In this document: positions 4,038-5,344 of the stretch, piece by piece
Layout: each line of letters starts with the position of its first letter
Position numbering within the stretch: position 1 is the stretch's first letter
Source of the DNA: an uncultured Lachnospiraceae bacterium
GTDB taxonomy: Bacteria; Bacillota; Clostridia; Lachnospirales; Lachnospiraceae
Assembly: GCA_902463835.1 (NCBI GenBank)
Contig: CABQGZ010000275.1
Coordinates: 1 to 5,344 of the forward strand
DNA length: 5,344 bases
Reading direction: 5' to 3'
Program-made: the position numbers and the translations under genes
The notes under the pieces: model-generated
What the model was told of the DNA's origin: nothing
What the model saw: only the letters and a program-made list of their open reading frames with translations
Databases searched by the model: none

Positions 4038-4128
4038 GCGTCGAGGTTACCTCGTTACGCTGTTTATCAAACCTCTGGGCGAGGGCTTCCACCTTTCGGG
4101 AGACCCCAAACCCAGGGGTTTTATTTTT
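4038..4128 (+). ncRNA. candidate structured leader RNA or small RNA upstream of the NYN gene
   Basis: The predicted transcript begins with hairpin 1 (4038-4060): GCGU pairs with ACGC and CGAGG with CCUCG, with loop UUA and a UU bulge. After a short single-stranded link, an 11-bp helix (AAACCUCUGGG 4069-4079 with CCCAGGGGUUU 4111-4121, one G-U) encloses a nested hairpin (GGG-CUUCC 4083-4090 with GGGAG-A-CCC 4098-4106; loop ACCUUUC). A UUUUAUUUUU tract follows. It thus has its own strong promoter and its own terminator and ends 13 nt before the NYN start codon. It may be an attenuator controlling the NYN gene, an independent small RNA, or an RNA partner of the putative RNase. The folds were found by eye; I do not recognise an Rfam family. 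Confidence 0.6.
4069..4128 (+). terminator. intrinsic terminator at the end of the leader
   Basis: An 11-bp helix closed over a nested hairpin, immediately followed by T4-A-T5 (4119-4128; the first three T residues also pair at the base of the stem). It lies between the promoter and the NYN start codon, so NYN expression should require read-through. GAGGUU (4043-4048) in hairpin 1 is fully complementary to AACCUC (4070-4075) in the 5' arm, a possible antiterminator pairing. Confidence 0.7.
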
Positions 4129-4141
4129 GGGAGGGATAGTC

Positions 4142-4807
4142 TTGAATAAAAAAGAAATACGAAAGACTGCTATTCTGGTAGACGGTGGATACTACAGGAA
4201 ACGTGCCGTTGCGCTCTGGGGAAAGAAAAGTGCGCAAGATCGTGCAGATGAATTGTTTCGCTACTGTATGCTGCACATAACAGAACCAGACGAGCCAAGA
4301 GACTTGTACAGAATTTTCTATTACGACTGCCCAGGGATGACAAGGCAGCTTGTGCACCCATTGACCGGAACGGTGACAGACTTTTCCGTCGGAACTGGGA
4401 CGCAGTGGACGAAAGATTTTTTTGACTGCCTGGCATCGAAAAGGAAAGTGGCAATTCGCCGCGGAGAACTTGCCGAAAATCAGGCGGAGTACATTTTGAA
4501 AGCGCATGCTCTGAGTGATCTGCTAAGCGGGAAGAAAACTGTCTCAGATCTAACGGAGCGGGATTTTCGTTTGGACGTAAAGCAAAAGGGTGTCGATATG
4601 CGCATCGGCCTTGACGCAACGTCAATCGCGATGGGGAAGTACGCTAGTCAGATTGTTCTCATTGCCGGAGACAGTGACTTCCTGCCGGTCGCAAAGATTG
4701 CGCGCAGAAACGGTATTGATTTTATTTTAGACCCCATGAAGCAAATCCCAAAAGCAAATCTGCAAGAGCATGTGGATGGGTTGGAGACTTTCACGGATAA
4801 GATTTAA
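4142..4807 (+). CDS. 221-aa NYN-domain (LabA/DUF88-type, PIN-like) putative ribonuclease
   Basis: The start is TTG at 4142, with GGGAGGG (4129-4135) 6 nt upstream; a TTG at 4127 overlaps the terminator and has no binding site. The product opens MNKKEIRKTAILVDGGYYRK. NYN hallmarks are present in order: D14 in ILVDGGYY after the first strand, a second strand RIFYYDCP (D62), KGVDMRIGLDATSIA (D152 and D158), and LIAGDSDFLPV (D177 and D179), followed by ARRNGIDFIL. The full acidic set expected for metal-dependent RNA cleavage is intact. Family members are PIN-like nucleases, mostly of uncharacterised biological role; the substrate here is unknown. There is no extra C-terminal domain. The gene stands alone behind a strong promoter and structured leader, with a terminator-like hairpin after it. 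Candidate roles are an RNA-processing enzyme, a toxin-like nuclease or a phage-defence protein carried by the element; none is proven. Confidence 0.88.
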   Translation: MNKKEIRKTAILVDGGYYRKRAVALWGKKSAQDRADELFRYCMLHITEPDEPRDLYRIFYYDCPGMTRQLVHPLTGTVTDFSVGTGTQWTKDFFDCLASKRKVAIRRGELAENQAEYILKAHALSDLLSGKKTVSDLTERDFRLDVKQKGVDMRIGLDATSIAMGKYASQIVLIAGDSDFLPVAKIARRNGIDFILDPMKQIPKANLQEHVDGLETFTDKI

Positions 4808-4812
4808 ACTTC

Positions 4813-4847
4813 GCCCCGCCACCCGTGCCACAAGGTGACGGGGCTTT
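4813..4847 (+). terminator. terminator-like hairpin after the NYN gene
   Basis: GCCCCG (4813-4818) pairs with CGGGGC (4839-4844). After one mismatch, CACC pairs with GGTG, giving a stem of about 10 pairs with a 10-nt loop. Only TTT follows, so termination may be modest. It begins 6 nt after the TAA stop of the NYN gene. Confidence 0.55.
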
Positions 4848-4905
4848 GCCGCCGGTAACGACGTGTGTCCCTTGCCGGTTGCACCTTTACCATAGTCCCT
4901 ACCAC

Positions 4906-4942
4906 TGTAAAAGTAAACGCGCAAATCGTACAATCCGTTTAC
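4906..4942 (+). promoter_or_regulatory. putative promoter and operator for the right-hand XRE gene
   Basis: A perfect inverted repeat, GTAAACG (4913-4919) and CGTTTAC (4936-4942), spans a plausible -10, TACAAT (4929-4934). The matching -35 position (TGTAAA, 4906-4911) is weak. Three TGTAAA/AGTAAA-like half sites lie within 40 bp. A dimeric regulator, possibly the XRE protein encoded just downstream, could bind here and repress its own gene. Confidence 0.4.
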
Positions 4943-4985
4943 ACGGCGTAGATTTCGTGTGCCAAAATGAAAGGAGCGAGTTGTT

Positions 4986-5344
4986 TTGCCCACGGAGGAA
5001 CGTATTTTGGCGCTGCATGAGCAAAGCCTGACGTTGGTGGAAAAAATCAAGGCCGCCAAGCAGCAGCAAGGCAAAACCATCCAGCAACTGGCCGACGAGA
5101 CCGGGATACCGCGAACAACCCTAAACCGTTTCTTTGCCGGTACGCTGATGAACCCGGGCTTCATGGATGTGTGCTCCCTATGCGCAAGCCTGGAATTATC
5201 CGCAGATGAGCTTATCGGGCTTTCCCCGCAAAAAAGCGACGATTCCGTTACCGTGGATTTTTTGCAGCTGGAACTCAATCACAAGGATGAAATGCTTCAA
5301 GAGAAGGACAACGCAATATCCCGCCTTCTTGATCGGAGCCGGAT
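4986..5344 (+). CDS. XRE-family regulator with a coiled-coil-like C-terminus, cut by the window edge
   Basis: The first 119 codons are visible. The supported start is TTG at 4986 (MPTEERILALHEQSLTLVEK), with AAGGAG (4971-4976) 9 nt upstream. Residues about 12-75 form an HTH_XRE domain: KIKAAKQQQGKTIQQLADET, then GIPRTTLNRFFAGT as turn and recognition helix, then a helical segment ending in LSADELIGL. From about residue 85 (VDFLQLELNHKDEMLQEKDN) the sequence is charged and heptad-like, suggesting a coiled coil that continues past the edge. Its A-rich, single-domain design differs from the two switch regulators at 2105-3162, and it has its own putative operator (4913-4942), so it probably controls something other than the main lysogeny switch. 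The total length and C-terminal function are not visible. Confidence 0.8.
   Translation, partial: MPTEERILALHEQSLTLVEKIKAAKQQQGKTIQQLADETGIPRTTLNRFFAGTLMNPGFMDVCSLCASLELSADELIGLSPQKSDDSVTVDFLQLELNHKDEMLQEKDNAISRLLDRSR

Larger units (their letters stand above)
3799..4141. other. 343-bp intergenic control region between divergent operons
   Basis: No gene is supported here. From left to right it holds the ribosome binding site and LexA box of the leftward 58-aa operon, an AT-rich stretch (about 3843-4000) with a few short inverted repeats, a perfect rightward promoter, and a structured leader ending in a terminator just before the NYN gene. Short ATG-initiated frames, such as the one at 3956, are under 10 codons and lack ribosome binding sites. 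Confidence 0.7.

Noticed and set aside
4121..4625. Minus-strand frames opposite the NYN gene (4121-4507, 4170-4625)
   Set aside because: The NYN motifs on the plus strand are unambiguous, and these frames have no start signals or recognisable composition.
4727..5278. 183-residue minus-strand frame
   Set aside because: It covers the end of the NYN gene, the terminator and the XRE gene on the other strand, and has no ribosome binding site or domain; an antisense shadow.

Overview
The window looks like the lysogeny-control end of a temperate phage or related integrative element in a Gram-positive, probably Clostridia-type host (gut Oscillospiraceae-like is an inference). The grounds are short, tightly packed ORFs with strong AGGAGG-type ribosome binding sites, frequent TTG starts, consensus sigma-A promoters, several small XRE helix-turn-helix proteins and a perfect Gram-positive LexA (SOS) box. 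No integrase, structural gene, tRNA or CRISPR array is visible.

Left arm (1-2302, mostly minus strand): a leftward early-type cluster begins with a 65-aa Cro-like XRE protein (2105-2302). It continues through small proteins of unknown function, a 40-aa membrane protein that seems to start at ACG (1151-1273), a 56-aa protein, a 96-aa HTH-like protein, a 199-aa protein with two similar beta-barrel-like segments, and a gene cut by the left edge. One plus-strand zinc-ribbon gene with its own promoter (1290-1642) interrupts the cluster.

Switch (2303-2502): two strong promoters point at each other. The rightward one (2338-2366, TTGACA-N17-TAAAAT) serves the repressor. The leftward one (2432-2460, TTGACA-N17-TATAAT) serves the Cro-like gene. 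Predicted transcription starts are about 50 bp apart and the two leaders are antisense to each other. A near-identical 15-bp operator sits in the spacer of each promoter, in the same orientation relative to that promoter, with a third variant copy between them.

Repressor and SOS block (2503-3842): the repressor is unusual, with two complete XRE domains plus a short C-terminal tail, and an internal ribosome binding site and GTG in front of the second domain. A 75-aa Cys-containing protein follows. Converging on this operon from the right is a leftward two-gene operon behind a perfect LexA box. Its first product (58 aa) resembles the repressor's C-terminal tail; its second (115 aa) overlaps the 75-aa gene tail to tail by 122 bp. 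Together these suggest, but do not prove, an SOS-triggered antirepressor module.

Right arm (3843-5344): an AT-rich intergenic region leads to a perfect consensus promoter (4003-4031), a strongly structured leader or small RNA of about 90 nt that ends in an intrinsic terminator, and then a NYN/LabA-type (PIN-like) putative RNase (4142-4807). After another terminator-like hairpin comes an XRE regulator with a putative coiled-coil C-terminus, running off the right edge.
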